Shown here: piece after piece, positions 33,501-45,658 of the stretch
Layout of the letters: each line of letters begins with the position of its first letter
Position numbering within the stretch: the stretch's first letter is position 1
DNA from: Heloderma charlesbogerti
Taxonomy: Eukaryota; Chordata; Lepidosauria; Squamata; Helodermatidae
Length of the DNA: 64,000 nt
Direction: 5' to 3'
Assembly (NCBI GenBank): GCA_026122225.1
Contig: JANEZZ010001895.1
Location: 1,736,001-1,800,000 of the forward strand
Position numbers and translations under genes: made by a program
The notes under the pieces: generated by a model
The model's database searches: none
What the model saw: only the letters and a program-made list of their open reading frames with translations
Told to the model about the DNA's origin: nothing

Positions 33501-34391
33501 GAAATTTGTAGGGATGTACGAAATTCCCCTTATCTGGCTCTGCCAGGTTCCACTGGGGGGGGGAGGTGCTCCATCCCTCCCCCCCGGAATCCTTGCCGGG
33601 GGGGGAGGCACTCCGCGCCTCCCCCCCGGAATCCTAGCCAGCTGGCTCCGCTCTGCGGGGATTCTGCGGAGCCGCCGGCCGGCTCCGCCAGCAGCCAGAC
33701 ATCCGGCCGCTGGCTAGCAGGGACGCAAATGGCAGTGGCCGTAGCTACCTCTGTTTGCGTCCCTGTAGTCAGCCGTGATAGGCTACGTAAAGACTTACAT
33801 AGCCTATCACGTCTGGCTTTTAAAAAAAAACACACGCGTATGCAAATGGCAGCAGCTACGGCCGCCGCCATTTGCATTCCTTATTTTTGGCAGTCTTAGT
33901 CTACATAAATATTTACGTAGACTAAGATGGCAAAAATAAGGGGGAACGCAAATAGTGTCTCTATTTGCGTTCCCCTTATTTTTGCCGTCTTAGTCTACAT
34001 AAATATTTACGTAGACTAAGATGGCCAAAAATAAGGAACGCAAATGGCGGCGGCCATAGCCGCCACCATTTGCGTAAACGTTTTTTTTTTTTAAGCCAGA
34101 CGTGATAGGCTACGTAAGTCTTTACGTAGCCTATCACGTCTTGTAAAAAAAAACCCCGACAAGACTGCAAATGGCGGCAGCGGCAGCCAGTCGGAAGACC
34201 AGCCGCTGCCGCCGCCGCCGCCACTGCTGCCGCTGGGAAGATCCGCCCCAGGTAAGTCTTGTCCTGGAGGGGATCCGTGGGGGGGGCGGGGGGGGGCAGG
34301 CCATTCCGCCACAGGTTTTGGGGGCCGAATGCACTGGCATTTGGCCTCACCAAGATCCGTGGCGGAATTCTCTGACATCCCTAGAAATTTG
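33501..34391 (+). mobile_element. hAT-like palindromic MITE, copy 4
   Basis: The body is 33509-34383. Ends are TAGGGATGTACG and CTGACATCCCTA, flanked by a perfect 8-bp duplication GAAATTTG. A large palindrome of about 185-bp arms is centred near 33958 and contains the smaller TAGTCTACATAAATATTTACG and GATAGGCTACGTAA hairpins. GC-rich left and right ends, and CCAGGTAAGTC near the right end. Confidence 0.93.
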
Positions 34392-34739
34392 GTACCCATG
34401 CAAGCGGCAGCTGCCCTACATAGTTGCCAAATGAGTGGGCAAAGAAAACAACATCAACAAAGCCCAGATAACAAGATTTTTGGTCAGTCCACATCTGTGT
34501 AAACAGAGGGTTTGCCTGTCATTCAAAAGTAGTAGTATAGGCATCTCTACAAGCAAAGTCAGCCTGTCTGCAGGTTTGCATCCTGATAGGATGCAATGCA
34601 AGAATGCCCAATATTGTCTTACTAGAGAACCTATCATTAACATATCTATAGCACTTCTGCTATGTAACTATTTTCTCTATTATAAAGCATAATATTGCAC
34701 TTTTGTTATATTATGCTTTATAATTCATATGCTGACAAT

Positions 34740-35081
34740 GAGCTTTTCTGCACAAGGATTTATTGTGTGTTGGGTCATTCTTTGCAGTTGTTTATGGATT
34801 CTTTAGGCGACATTGTGACCCTCCAGTTTTGCTTCTGTTTTTTAAGAGCACTTTCCTGGTTTATTTTAGAGCGGAGAATTGGAGTATTATTTCTGAAAGC
34901 AAAAGAAAACATATTTTCCTACCTGTGTATTTGTGCTATTCCACTATACCCCACTGTCACCTAGAGGTTATGTAGTGGAAAAGCAGGAAAGGAAAAGCTC
35001 TTTGTGTAGAGTTTGGATCTCGATTCTGTGAAGAAACCGAAAGTAGATACAGCAGATTAACCGTCTTGTGCAGAAAAGCTC
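34740..35081 (-). repeat. MITE family M, complete copy
   Basis: GAGCTTTTCTGCACAAGG and CTTGTGCAGAAAAGCTC form the inverted ends around about 340 bp. Core motifs run opposite to the copy at 13355. Confidence 0.7.
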
Positions 35082-37420
35082 AACATCCAGAGAGGTACAG
35101 CTCCCTTGGTTTCCTCAGGTTCAGACCCTGAGAGGGGGTAGTGCCTGAGAGTTAAGGCATAGGTTAGGGATAGAGTCTAATTGTATGTGCAGAGGATGTC
35201 AGCTGTCTAGTCAAGGGGTGGACCCTGGCTGGGACTGGAGGTTCAGGGGTGGAGCCTAATGTTCCTTTGGTGGAGCTAGCACCAAGAGTTCTCAAGGCAA
35301 GTAGAAAATAGCCCTCCCTCCTTGGTTCTGGCCTCTCATCCTGGAATTGTAATTCTCTTTTTGGAGATCTTGAGATGAGGAGGAGACTAAAACCCTGAAA
35401 CTTTGGGTCAGACCCCAATATCTGGCAACACTGCTGAGTGGCGGGTTCAGCTGAGAGAGCAAAGTGATCTGTTCACATTACAATGTGAAACCAGTAACAA
35501 ACCTGTATAACTGTCATGGCTACCAAGCAAGCAATCCTTTGGATTGTAGTTCGGCAAAGCAGCCAAGGGCTCTAACAAAGAATGGCCGGTGCCCTCACAA
35601 AACTACATACCCCAGGCAGGTTCTTTGGGGACACAGGGGTGGGGGGAGCCATTTCAGTTAAATCGGTTTGAAGTGAGTTTAAATGTGTAGCGTAGACAGG
35701 GCCAGACAATGTGCTTCATGTAAGAGCTTCAAAGCTGAAAATTTACCACTGCACTTCCACAGATCAATGTATATCAAGTGGCTTTGATAACTCAAAGCAC
35801 TGGGCCCCGCAAAGCCAATGCCAAGCACTGTTCTGTTTCTGCAAGCAATCCCAAACCATAGAAAGCCACCATCTTCTATGACTGGCAGTCTGCTGGCCCT
35901 GCTACTGTGTCTGAAAAGCAGGCATCTAGCGAGTGACATTTCCTCCACCACTTTAGTCCTACGCTAGGAAAATCTCCACCTGCTAAATGTCTGCATGTCA
36001 GGGTGCTGTTAAAGGCACAGGAACAGAATCAGTGAAAAAAGCTAGCAACCTGACTGTGTTCTGAAAGACAGATACACAAATGTTCCACCCCACACTGCCT
36101 ATGCTCAAGTAATTTCATAATGGGGAAAGCTGTCCCCTGGTGTTCTCTAGGCTGCAGCTTTGATTAGTCTTTAAATATGCGCTAGCTTTTGCCTCTATTG
36201 TCTGAAAAGACATCTTGTTCATGAAACAAAAGGTGGAAATCATCCTATCCTCTGCATCTCTGGCAGTAATGAAATCAGTTTTAATGTCTACTTCTTTGAT
36301 AGCATGTTAAATAAGACAGCTACTGAAAATTCAAGAAGCTTTTCTTAAATGCATTCTCCCAAGTGTTTGCTTTTGGAATGACATTGGGGTGGGGAGGGGG
36401 GAGCTTTGGGGGGAATTTTGGAGAGGAGAAACGGCAGGTGAGGAAAGGGTAAAACACCCCCTCCCCTGGGCTCCTCCCTGTCCCCAAGCTGCTTTTCATT
36501 TATAAAATGGTGCGGGGGTTCAGTTATGTACATGCTTGTGCGTGACAGGTGGGTAGCCCAGAGCTTCTTGCACTGTCTGTGCTATGTGTAAATGTCATTT
36601 ATGTGGGATGGAATTGAAGACAAACCCAAGGTACATTGGAGACAATGTAGGGTTTACACTGACATTACAGACCAGTTGAAACCACAACTGAAACGGAAAC
36701 CACATGTGATTTAGGCATTGCATGGCAAACTACGTGGTACAAGGCAAACCGAAGATTCCCAGCCTCATGTTTTCTCTGTAGTACTAATGTGGGGGCAAGG
36801 GGAGCATTTACAGGAGAGAATTGTTGGGCAGGAGCGGAGGGCTTAACCCTTCTCCCACCCATCTACTCTCCCCTGCAAATGCCTCCAAGGCCATTTTTAG
36901 CCCATTTTCTCCAGCTGGGCTCCAAGACCAAGCCCTAACATACAGCCAACCATCCAGATAAGGTACATTTTATTCTCCAAAAACCATCTCTAGCCCATTT
37001 CACCATTTAAATTCCAAAAGAGCCCCCCCCCCCCCCGGTGCTCTTAACGGAGATGTCTTGGGATGTCTTTTAATCACCTTAAAAGCAAAAAACATTTTGC
37101 AGACAGTCCATCTTTTCAGAATTCTTTTGAAGCACTCATGTGCAAAGTTTCAGCAAGGAAACTAGTAAAGATTTCACATGATAGTGATTGACGGACTGAT
37201 TAAATAGCCCCATGATGGCAGCAGAGAATAATAATAGAGAGTGAGCTCTGCTTTCCACAGCTTGGAGCAGCAGTTCTCAAAGCACAAGGTGGGCTGTCTT
37301 TTTTTCTTTCCAGTAGTAGATCTCATAGCATCTTGGAAGGGGTGATTTTAAGGGGAATAGCACAAGAAGTGACCAAATACTTCCTCCTCTTATAGTGAAA
37401 AAATGACAGATGTGATAATG
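35082..37420. other. Stretch without recognisable gene
   Basis: No exon signals or named repeats recognised. It contains a C homopolymer near 37023 and several short open frames without family features. Confidence 0.4.
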
Positions 37421-38778
37421 GGCTTTTCTACATGAGGCTTTTAACCAGCCACTTTCCCAAGACTTCTGCTTCCAGATTCTTTGCTGGATTAAATTCTTTG
37501 CCGGATTTGCCGCTCCTTTACACGTGTTTTTTTTCCAGGGTTTTTCTTTCCCTGCCTTTCTATAGGTTCCATTACACAACCACTAGGTGGCACTGTGGTA
37601 TCACGGAACTGCACAAGTACACCTAGGGGTGCACAAAAGTCACTTACCTGGTCTCACAGCTTGCTTGGCGGTGGGGGGGAGGCGCTTCGCTGCTCCCCCC
37701 AAAGTTCAGGCCGGGGGGGGAGGCTTCCCTCCTCGCCCGGCTGAAATTCAGGCCGGGGGGTAGGCTTCCCGCCTCGCCCGGCCGAAATTCAGGCCGGGGA
37801 GGAGGCGCCTCGCCTCGCCCAGCCGCGAAATAAAAAGTTAAAAAAACAACAACGCCCCTGTGATAGGCTACGTGACGATTTACGTAGCCTATCACGGCTA
37901 GATCTGCAAAGTCAGCCGTGATAGGCTACGTTAATCGTCACGTAGCCTATCACGGGTGACTTAAAAAAAAAAAAAAAAGCGCGTACGCAAATGGCGGCCC
38001 CCATAGGGAGCCGCCATTCGCATTCCTTATTTGGTCGCTGTAGTCTACGTAAATGTTTACGTAGACTACAGCGAAAATAAGGGCAACGCAAATAGTGTTG
38101 CCCTTATTTTCGCCGTAGTCTACGTAATCTTTACGTAGACTACAGCGACCAAATAAGGAACGCGAATGGCAGCTCCCTATGGGGGCCGCCATTAGCCGTA
38201 CGCGCTTTTTTTTTTTTTTTTTAAGTCACCCGTGATAGGCTACGTGACGATTTACGTAGCCTATCACAGCTGACTTTGCAAATCTAGCCGTGATAGGCTA
38301 CGTTAATCGTCACGTAGCCTATCACGGGGGCGTTTTTTTTTTTTTTACTTTTCTTGGAATGGCGGCGGTGGCAGCCGGTCGAAAGACCGGCTGCTGCCCC
38401 TGTCCCTGACGAAGACCTGCCGAACCGCCGCCGGGACCCGCCGCCGGGTGGGACATTCGGGAAAGGTACGTCCCATCCCGGGGGGGGGCGGGGGGGCGGA
38501 GAATTTCTCCCTGAAACTACTTCGGGGGGCCGAATACGTTGGCACTCGCCCCCCCGAAGTTTTGGGGAGAAATTCTCCCCCATCCCTAAGTACACCAGGG
38601 TCTCACACTACCATTCACAGAAATACCACACTTTTCTCATTATTAAAAAAACAGCAACACTATAATGGTTGCAAAGCACAGGAGAGGCCCTGGAGGATGA
38701 CAACATCATGTAAAGCACCTGCAAACTACCATGAGTGAGGAATCATAAGTGCCTAATAAATGTCTTGTGTGGAAAGGA
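37421..38778 (+). repeat. MITE family M copy, split by a hAT-like element
   Basis: Left part 37421-37623 starts GGCTTTTCTACATGAGGC and carries the CCACTAGGTGGCACTGTG core. The right part 38589-38778 ends in GTCTTGTGTGGAAAGG. The palindromic MITE copy 5 sits inside the core. Confidence 0.7.
37616..38596 (+). mobile_element. hAT-like palindromic MITE, copy 5
   Basis: The body is 37624-38588 (965 bp, the longest copy). Ends are TAGGGGTGCACA and CCCATCCCTA, with a perfect 8-bp duplication AGTACACC. A palindrome from about 37858 to 38336, centred near 38093, carries on each arm three smaller hairpins. GC-rich left block and AAGGTACGTCCC near the right end. Confidence 0.93.
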
Positions 38779-41700
38779 GTCCTGTCACAGATCTGTATTA
38801 CATTTGTTTTGGCCCAAGGTAAAAAGCATTTCTCTGATCCCTTCCTAGTTTTGCAATGACTGAACCAGGTGAGGCACAGCCAGACCACCCCTCCCAGCTA
38901 CAGAACGCAAGAAGTTGGTGCACCCCAATTTCAGTACTGGGGGAGAATGATCCAGCCGTGTCAGGCTTATTCCAGCCTGAGGGCTCCTAGGGCCACCAAT
39001 CATTGGAATTCTGCTATAAAGTACAAGCGGAATTTCCATGTACTGCCCACAGTCAGGGGAAATTGTCACTACCTGCTGCAACTTTCTGTCCATGCCAGTA
39101 AGCGGAGATGTAGCCAAACCTCTTTCCTCCTTTTTATTGCTCCCTCCCTCCATTCCTTATGCTAAGGTGGATTCTGTTTGTTCTTCTCCAGAATTGCAGA
39201 ATTCTGGAAATCTGAAGGTTCACTGCTGCACTTTTAGTCCCATGTAAGTTCATGTTGCCCCGATTTGGATCGGAGTGTTAACCCTTCCCTCCCTCTGCCC
39301 ACACACGTTTTTCCTCCTGACATCCCACCTGCCTACCCCCATGTTGTTGTTGGCTTAAACAAAAGAGTATCCATTCTAGTCACTGGGGCCGTTCTCACAA
39401 TAAGTCACGCTGCAAACAAGCCATAGTGTTGCTTGGTAGCTTGCTAAGCCACGCTGCTGCCAACAGACGATCAGGTGCTTGCCGGCTTGCCATGGTTTCT
39501 TTCCCCCTTCGTCCTCCTGCCTGTTTCCAGCACATATCCTAGGGGCCCTTGCAACACAATTTGTCTGTACTCCTGCTATGATGAGATTTTTTTCTGTGTT
39601 AATCTGGTGCGGGGGGCTTACCTTATATTTTAGGTCAAGGTGGCCGAGAGCTTTATTTATTTTCTTTTACACTTAAAAAAAAGTTTCCCTGGCTGCTCCT
39701 CACAGCCTGTTCCTCTTCCTAGCACAGCTGTGCATGCATGTGTGATTGACTAACAGCTGGGGAAGTGCCCATGGCCCCAATTCGGGACCATGGTGAGGCT
39801 CCCCCCCCCTCGCCCCCCACACAGGCTGCATTCTCAAGCTGATTCAGTGGGACTTTTGCTCTTTAAAAAGAGTGGTATTTTGATAGAGAACTATCCATCT
39901 TGATATTTTAAAGTCTGGGTAGTAAGGATACAGATGGGCTTCTGATCTGCTGAAATAACACCCCTTTGGAAAGAACAAGAAGTCCAATAGCTCTGACACA
40001 GCACTTACAAAAATTAAAACCCACTCAGATCTAGAGTGGAGAGCGGATGACGAGAGAGCTCACAGGTTGCTAACAATAATATCCAATTCACCCATTTTCT
40101 AAGCTTGTTCTTCTCCCATATTTAGTTTCCCTTGTTCCATGTGTGCCTCTTCCTTGCAGTTCTTTCCCTAATCGTTAAGCACCTAAGCAATTCCCCCCAT
40201 CTCCTATATATCCTCTATCTTCCTGTCTCCTAACCTAGAAATGCCATTCCTTTGCAAGAAAGGAGCATTTGAAAAACTAAATCCCCCAATCCCCTTATTC
40301 CAATTAGGGTCTTTTCTTGTGCAGCTGCTGAATCGTCCCCCACCCCCCTTTCAAAATGAAAGCCATCTGCTCCGGGCGGGGGGGGAATCAGAGACACATC
40401 CAGGCTCCTGCTTAGCTGCTTTTTGTTATTCTTTTTAAAAACCACAAAACACACATGCTTTCCTTCCTCCTCATACACTCTAAGCTGATTAAAGGATATT
40501 TTACTTTTATGGGGAACGGCTTTAGCCAGGCAGCCCCTAGTACTATGTGATCTGACCTCAATTCACTTGCTTTGCATGTAGTAGCCGGTTCCTTAAGGTA
40601 GGTTGATAACCTTACTGTGGATTATTTGGAATTTCCCATGATGATATGACCAAATTAGTAATTGTACCAGTATGTATGTATGTAAGTATGTATGTATAGC
40701 AATGCTTTCTTGGCCAAGGACATAAATGGAGGGACTCGGGAAAATAAGCCAATGGCCTGTAAGATATGCTTAAGGGTGGAGAGGATGGTATGGTGGAGGC
40801 TTGATCGACAGTCTGTAACTTTATCCCAGTATTGCCTCTGGTCTGGTAAATAGGTGTTTGTTATGGCTCAGGAACCAGAGAAACATATTTGACCAAAGAT
40901 GACAGCAGCAGGACAAAAAGAAATAATGGCTTGCATCCAGCCAAGTCCTCCCACAGTTGGAAGGGCTCCTTCTGTCCGCAGGAGATCTTTTTATCCAGTG
41001 TGGAGATTTTTGGATGGCTGAAGGGGGTGGGGGTTCTTGTCCTCTAATGCTGTGCCTTTAACAGCATCCCTGACATCCAGACATTAAAGCAGCTGAATTT
41101 AAGCCATCCCTTTATTTCCATGCCAGGAAAAGCTTCACATACCACAGTTGTGTGTACGTCTGTTTTGAAAGGCATAGGACCAGGGCCACAAACTAACCAA
41201 CAAGGTGATGTCCCTAGGGAAACTTTATGGATGAGATGGAATTTACACCTATGTCTCCCAGGTTTTAATGCAATCTACTGTCATGTCTACCAGGCTACTT
41301 ATAGCTACCTTAGAAAAACAAAACAGACAATAAACAGATACATGGATAATCACTCTGTTGCTAACCCAGGGAAGGATCCAGTGATGTCAGTCTGCTGATG
41401 GAGTTGCTTTTGTCAGCAGAAGGGGGGAGGCTGTAAGGGAGAGAATTCCCCCCTTCCACTGATGGAAGCAGCTTCATCAGCAGCTGACTAAGGGCCCTTC
41501 CAGACAGGAGTTTTAAGGCTATTGGCTTGCCTTGCTAGCAGGATTTTTTGAGCTGCCCACATGACGTTGTCAGGCTCCTGCAGTCATCCCATGCCATCCT
41601 GTGTTTTCCCCCCAAACAAGCCAAGAATTAGGAAACATTTAAATTAGATGCGGTGGGGGGTTGATCTGAATGATCTCTCGTGCAATGTCCCCCTACCAAC

Positions 41701-42517
41701 ACTGTGACTTTGTGGCTGTAAGAAGAGGCTGCAAGAGTGGATCAAACCAATTAGACAAATTTAGCGTGGCAGATTCCCTACTGTTATAGAAGTTAGCAGA
41801 GTAAGGGCTTTCCTCAAGGATGGTCATGGATGGTTCTGGAACACAACTGCCCTTTTCTCCACCTTTGCTCCCTTCCCAATGAAATGTACTAATTCAGCCA
41901 GTGAAAAAATGTTAACAAAGAATGCAGCCTGCAGTTCTGGGAGAGACTCAGACAAGATCAGGCTGCAGTGGGGGGAGTATGTTGCAGAGCTAAAAGGAAC
42001 CCTGGAAGCATCTTTAGGGTGCAAAGGCCCCACTAGAAACCTAATGGAGGAGCACCGTCTGTAGGGGTGTTAATGCTGCAAGCCTCCACTTATGCTCAAC
42101 TTGTATATACGTGTAAATAAATCATGGACCACAAAAATACCATAAGCCTCCAGTGATCTCATTCAAAAGAAGTCAAAATCCTGGGTAAACATTTGCACCC
42201 ATGGAGTTCTCACCACTTGGAGAATTGGAGTGTGAGGGCATTAACAGTATACTGCAGAGGTCATGACTCAAAGGAGGGCTGGGCATCCCCAAATTAAAAA
42301 GGTATTAGGTAAAATGTTCCACGATATAAATATCTGCAGTTAAAACACTTTCCAGTGCAGCCATATATCAAACAACAAGCAACAAGGGATTGCATCCAGA
42401 CAGAATGCCTATTCCAGCAGATTCCTCTAATCAATATACAAGATTTTATTTGCCAAACATTATTCTGTAAAGTCATTATACTTCCTTGTTTGGGAGCTGG
42501 AGCTGGGTGAAGAAATA
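38779..42517. other. Stretch without recognisable gene
   Basis: Contains a GTAT microsatellite at 40670-40698. Motifs like GGCCGTTCTCACAATAAGTC near 39388 resemble the AACAACCC-type DNA repeats listed elsewhere. No gene seen. Confidence 0.4.
40670..40698. repeat. GTAT microsatellite
   Basis: Seven near-perfect GTAT units, with one GTAA variant. Confidence 0.85.
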
Positions 42518-42902
42518 GGGCTTCTTCACACAGAGCTTTTATCCTGCTATTGAGATTGGTTACGCATGGAAGTTTGAGGGCCCAATAGATGATGTTGTCA
42601 GCCTCCAGGGTGTCTCCTGCACTAAATGACCTTTATTCCATTTTTTTTTAAAGATCACAGATAATGAGCTATCAAATTACTGCACTTGAGTTCTGCATAA
42701 GTTCCCTTGTGGAAAAAGGAAAAGCCACAATAAGAGCAGTTAGACCACAGTACCATCTAGTGGCTGTACAATGAAACAAATGGAAGACTCAGATAAGGGG
42801 GGAAAGGATGGGGGGATGGAAGCATGTATCAAGGGAGTCCATCATGATCCTGCATTTAAAACGGAAGCAGAAAGTGGGATTTTAGGCTGGTGTAGAGATG
42901 CT
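42518..42902. repeat. MITE family M, degraded copy
   Basis: GGGCTTCTTCACACAGAGC at the left, ACAGTACCATCTAGTGGC core and GTGTAGAGATGCTC at the right. Confidence 0.5.
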
Positions 42903-45096
42903 CATAGAAACAAAGTCCTGGGAAAGGGGACAGCGACTTATTTTTAATCTAACATTCAACTCATTTTCCAGAGACTCAAATGAAATTAATGTCCTGATGG
43001 TACATTAAACATTCCAGCCAGAAAGCACAAACTTATTGCAGCATATTCTCTAAAATGCTGGAAAAGTTGTGGACAGGTCAGTTCTATCACCTTTGGTGGA
43101 AATACCCCAAGGCACAAGAATTTTGTGTCACAATATTAACAAAATGTGGAGACATTAGGAAATGTAGGTTAGGGGAAAAAAAGATCCAAAACTCACTGTA
43201 GTGCATATAATGGAGATGGACAACCCCCCACTGCCTCTCTCATCATGGGGATTTGCTCTGTAATCTTTTCCAAATTGTGTGGGCAAGTAAGCGGAAAACA
43301 CTGCAATCCCATTCTGCAGAGATTGGATTAATACAATATGAGAGCTCATAGTCATCTCCAGAATTACCTGTCAAATCTGGGAAATTATCATCATAATAGC
43401 TAGTTGGTTCCTGAATACATGGCTTCTGTTCTTTTCTTCTGCAGAAGCTCTGAGGAACAAAAGTTGCACCCAGATTAGTTCAAATATAGGTCCATATATT
43501 CTTAATTTTCATCATGTAATTCATTTTTGCATTATGCTATTATTCACCATTTGACCGTGTTTGCTTATTGCACTTATTTCCAACAGCTGAGCAAACATAT
43601 TGGGCCAGTTCACACAACACAAGAGCTAAACCTGACCATAGGTTATGCAAGGGTTGTTTAGCCCTCCAATAACCTTCGCTGCCTGGGTTTGGACAACATG
43701 ACAAGCCACAACAACCCCCAGCTGGGGCTTGCACATTCATAATCGTGGATGCCATGTGCTGAGGCGCCCTGAGGGTTAACTAACCCACAGTGGCCTGTCA
43801 AGTTATCCAAATCAGGTCAACGTTAAAAGAAAAGCCTGGCCCGTCTGGGCCGGGTATGGGACCAGCACCAGCCAGCAACAAGAGCAATAGCAGCCAAACT
43901 GACATTTCTTGAAATGAATGGAGGCAGCAGGGTGGTAGCACTGTGCCCTTGATCAAGAGGGCAGCAGTAATTTTCGTTTGGCAATAGCTGAAGCCACCAG
44001 CAGCTACAGACTACTTTTTTATTTGATTATTAATGTATTGTATTTGGCATTTCTTGAAATTGGTTTCAGAACAAAACACAGGCAGCTCAGTGACCAATTT
44101 CGTGACCTCTAAATGCTGTAAGCCCAGAGTGAGAAATGCAATTAGGGGCTGTGAAGGCGTAGGTCATATTTGCTCTTGAAAAACAAGGGTCAATTTTTGC
44201 TCCCCAACTGCTACATTCCTCATGTTTACTGATGCCCAGGGACAGCCCCGCCCAAGCTTAGTTCACAATGTGTGAACCTAAGTAATTCCTTCTCAAATGG
44301 CAAAGTGCCCATTAACTAGGGTAGCCCACATTAAGAGCATCATTTCTGCTTGGGATGCACAGGTTTCTCTACTGGTTCGCTCTCCCCACTTCCCTGAATG
44401 ACAGGAAGTTTCAGGGGAGCAGTCTTTTACAAGGTCAGCTTCCTTGTGACTTCTGGAGACTTCATGTTATTGTTTTTAATAATACCCATTTACTTACAAA
44501 TATAGATGCTGAGAATAGGGGAGCAGTCAAGAACTCCAGAGTGGAGGCTCAGACATAATGCCAAACCATGGTCTGGTGTTACAGGAAGGACCAGCAAGCA
44601 GTTTCAGGCTTCTGCGCGCCATCCTTTTCTCATGCACTTGGTTTGAGGCAAACCATAATTTGTTCGTTCAGATAAAATGGCAAACTATTGTTTGCCTGAA
44701 TCCAGGATTGGAGTGAGGGAACTGTGGCACCCCTGGGGCAGTCTGAATTACTGCTTGTTCAAGTCATACCAAATCATGGTTTGGCATTATGTTTGAAACA
44801 ACAACCTCATCTTTAAAGCTCAGTATGTTACTCCCAAACCAAACAGTTTGCAGCTGCAGTCATTCAACAAATGCTGTTTCCTGCAAAATTTCCAAAGAAA
44901 TTTGGATTTCTTTACTGGCTACATACCAGCTGCCAAGCACTCTGACACCACCCAAATAGGGTGTATTTGTGTATACCATGGTACCCAGCAGTTATCAAAA
45001 ATTACTTTAGGTATTAGTTATACAAAAACCTAGAGATGGCTGTCTCTGGTTTGTACAATAGCATTTCTCCTCTGCCATCAGTGTGTCTTCAGAATG
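42903..45096. other. Stretch with one DNA repeat and no recognisable gene
   Basis: Apart from the AACAACCC-type repeat at 43598-43800, I recognise nothing specific. The paired AAACCATGG-like motifs near 44560-44780 may be a further degraded copy. Confidence 0.35.
43598..43800. repeat. AACAACCC-rich DNA repeat
   Basis: GGCCAGTTCACACAACACAA at the left, inner TAGGTTATGCAAGGG, ACAACCCCCAGC and GGGTTAACTAACCC. Similar composition occurs at 48664-49278, 49980-50175 and 54480-54690. Probably a non-autonomous DNA transposon family. Confidence 0.45.
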
Positions 45097-45658
45097 TGTC
45101 AGGATTCCCTTAGCCCCCACTTCACTTCAATGCCCAAACATACACAGATGAGAGGCTTCAGTCTACAGCTTTTAATCCATTACCTCACAGGGTCATGCAG
45201 ATGCAAATTCTCAGAGACTCTCCATCTACCAGGAATGCCTTCAGGGGATCCAAATGCAATTTACGAGAGTTGTCCGCCATTTGAAGAGGGAGGCAGTCTC
45301 GCTAGCCTAACTTAATGGGGGGAGGTCCCTCTCTTGTCGTGAGGCCTCTAAGCGCAGCTTTTCACACAAGGCCAATCAGGTAGACCGTCTAAGTTCTGCC
45401 CCAGCCCTCTCTCTCTTCGCTCTGTGCCTGCACTTGGCATCTATTAGGTCAACCTCCTGTTCGCTGCATCTCACGAGGGGCGGGGGGCGTGTGTGTGAGG
45501 AGGGACCCTCAAGCTCAGCCATCTGTACGTTTGTAACCTGAGAAGCAGGCCTACTCATATCTGGACTAGCCTGGGAAAACACCTCCCCCATGTCTGGTGG
45601 TTCTCCTTCAGAATCTGAACTGCTATCCCACTCCCTGCGCTCAGAAACACCCCTGACA
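45097..45658 (-). repeat. Solo LTR, family B, copy 1
   Basis: On the minus strand it starts TGTCAGGGGTGTTTCTGAGC and ends GGGAATCCTGACA. Flanks GAATG/CAATG suggest a 5-bp duplication with one mismatch. A frame open from the first base (45657 down to 45374, about 94 codons) carries SSSDSEGE and GAELRRS motifs. ATTAAA-type signal near the 3' end (GGATTAAAAGC). Confidence 0.8.

Noticed and set aside
33530..33877. Arg, Ala and Gly rich open frames within the palindromic MITEs
   Set aside because: These arise on both strands from GC-rich palindromes and are not conserved as one frame between copies.
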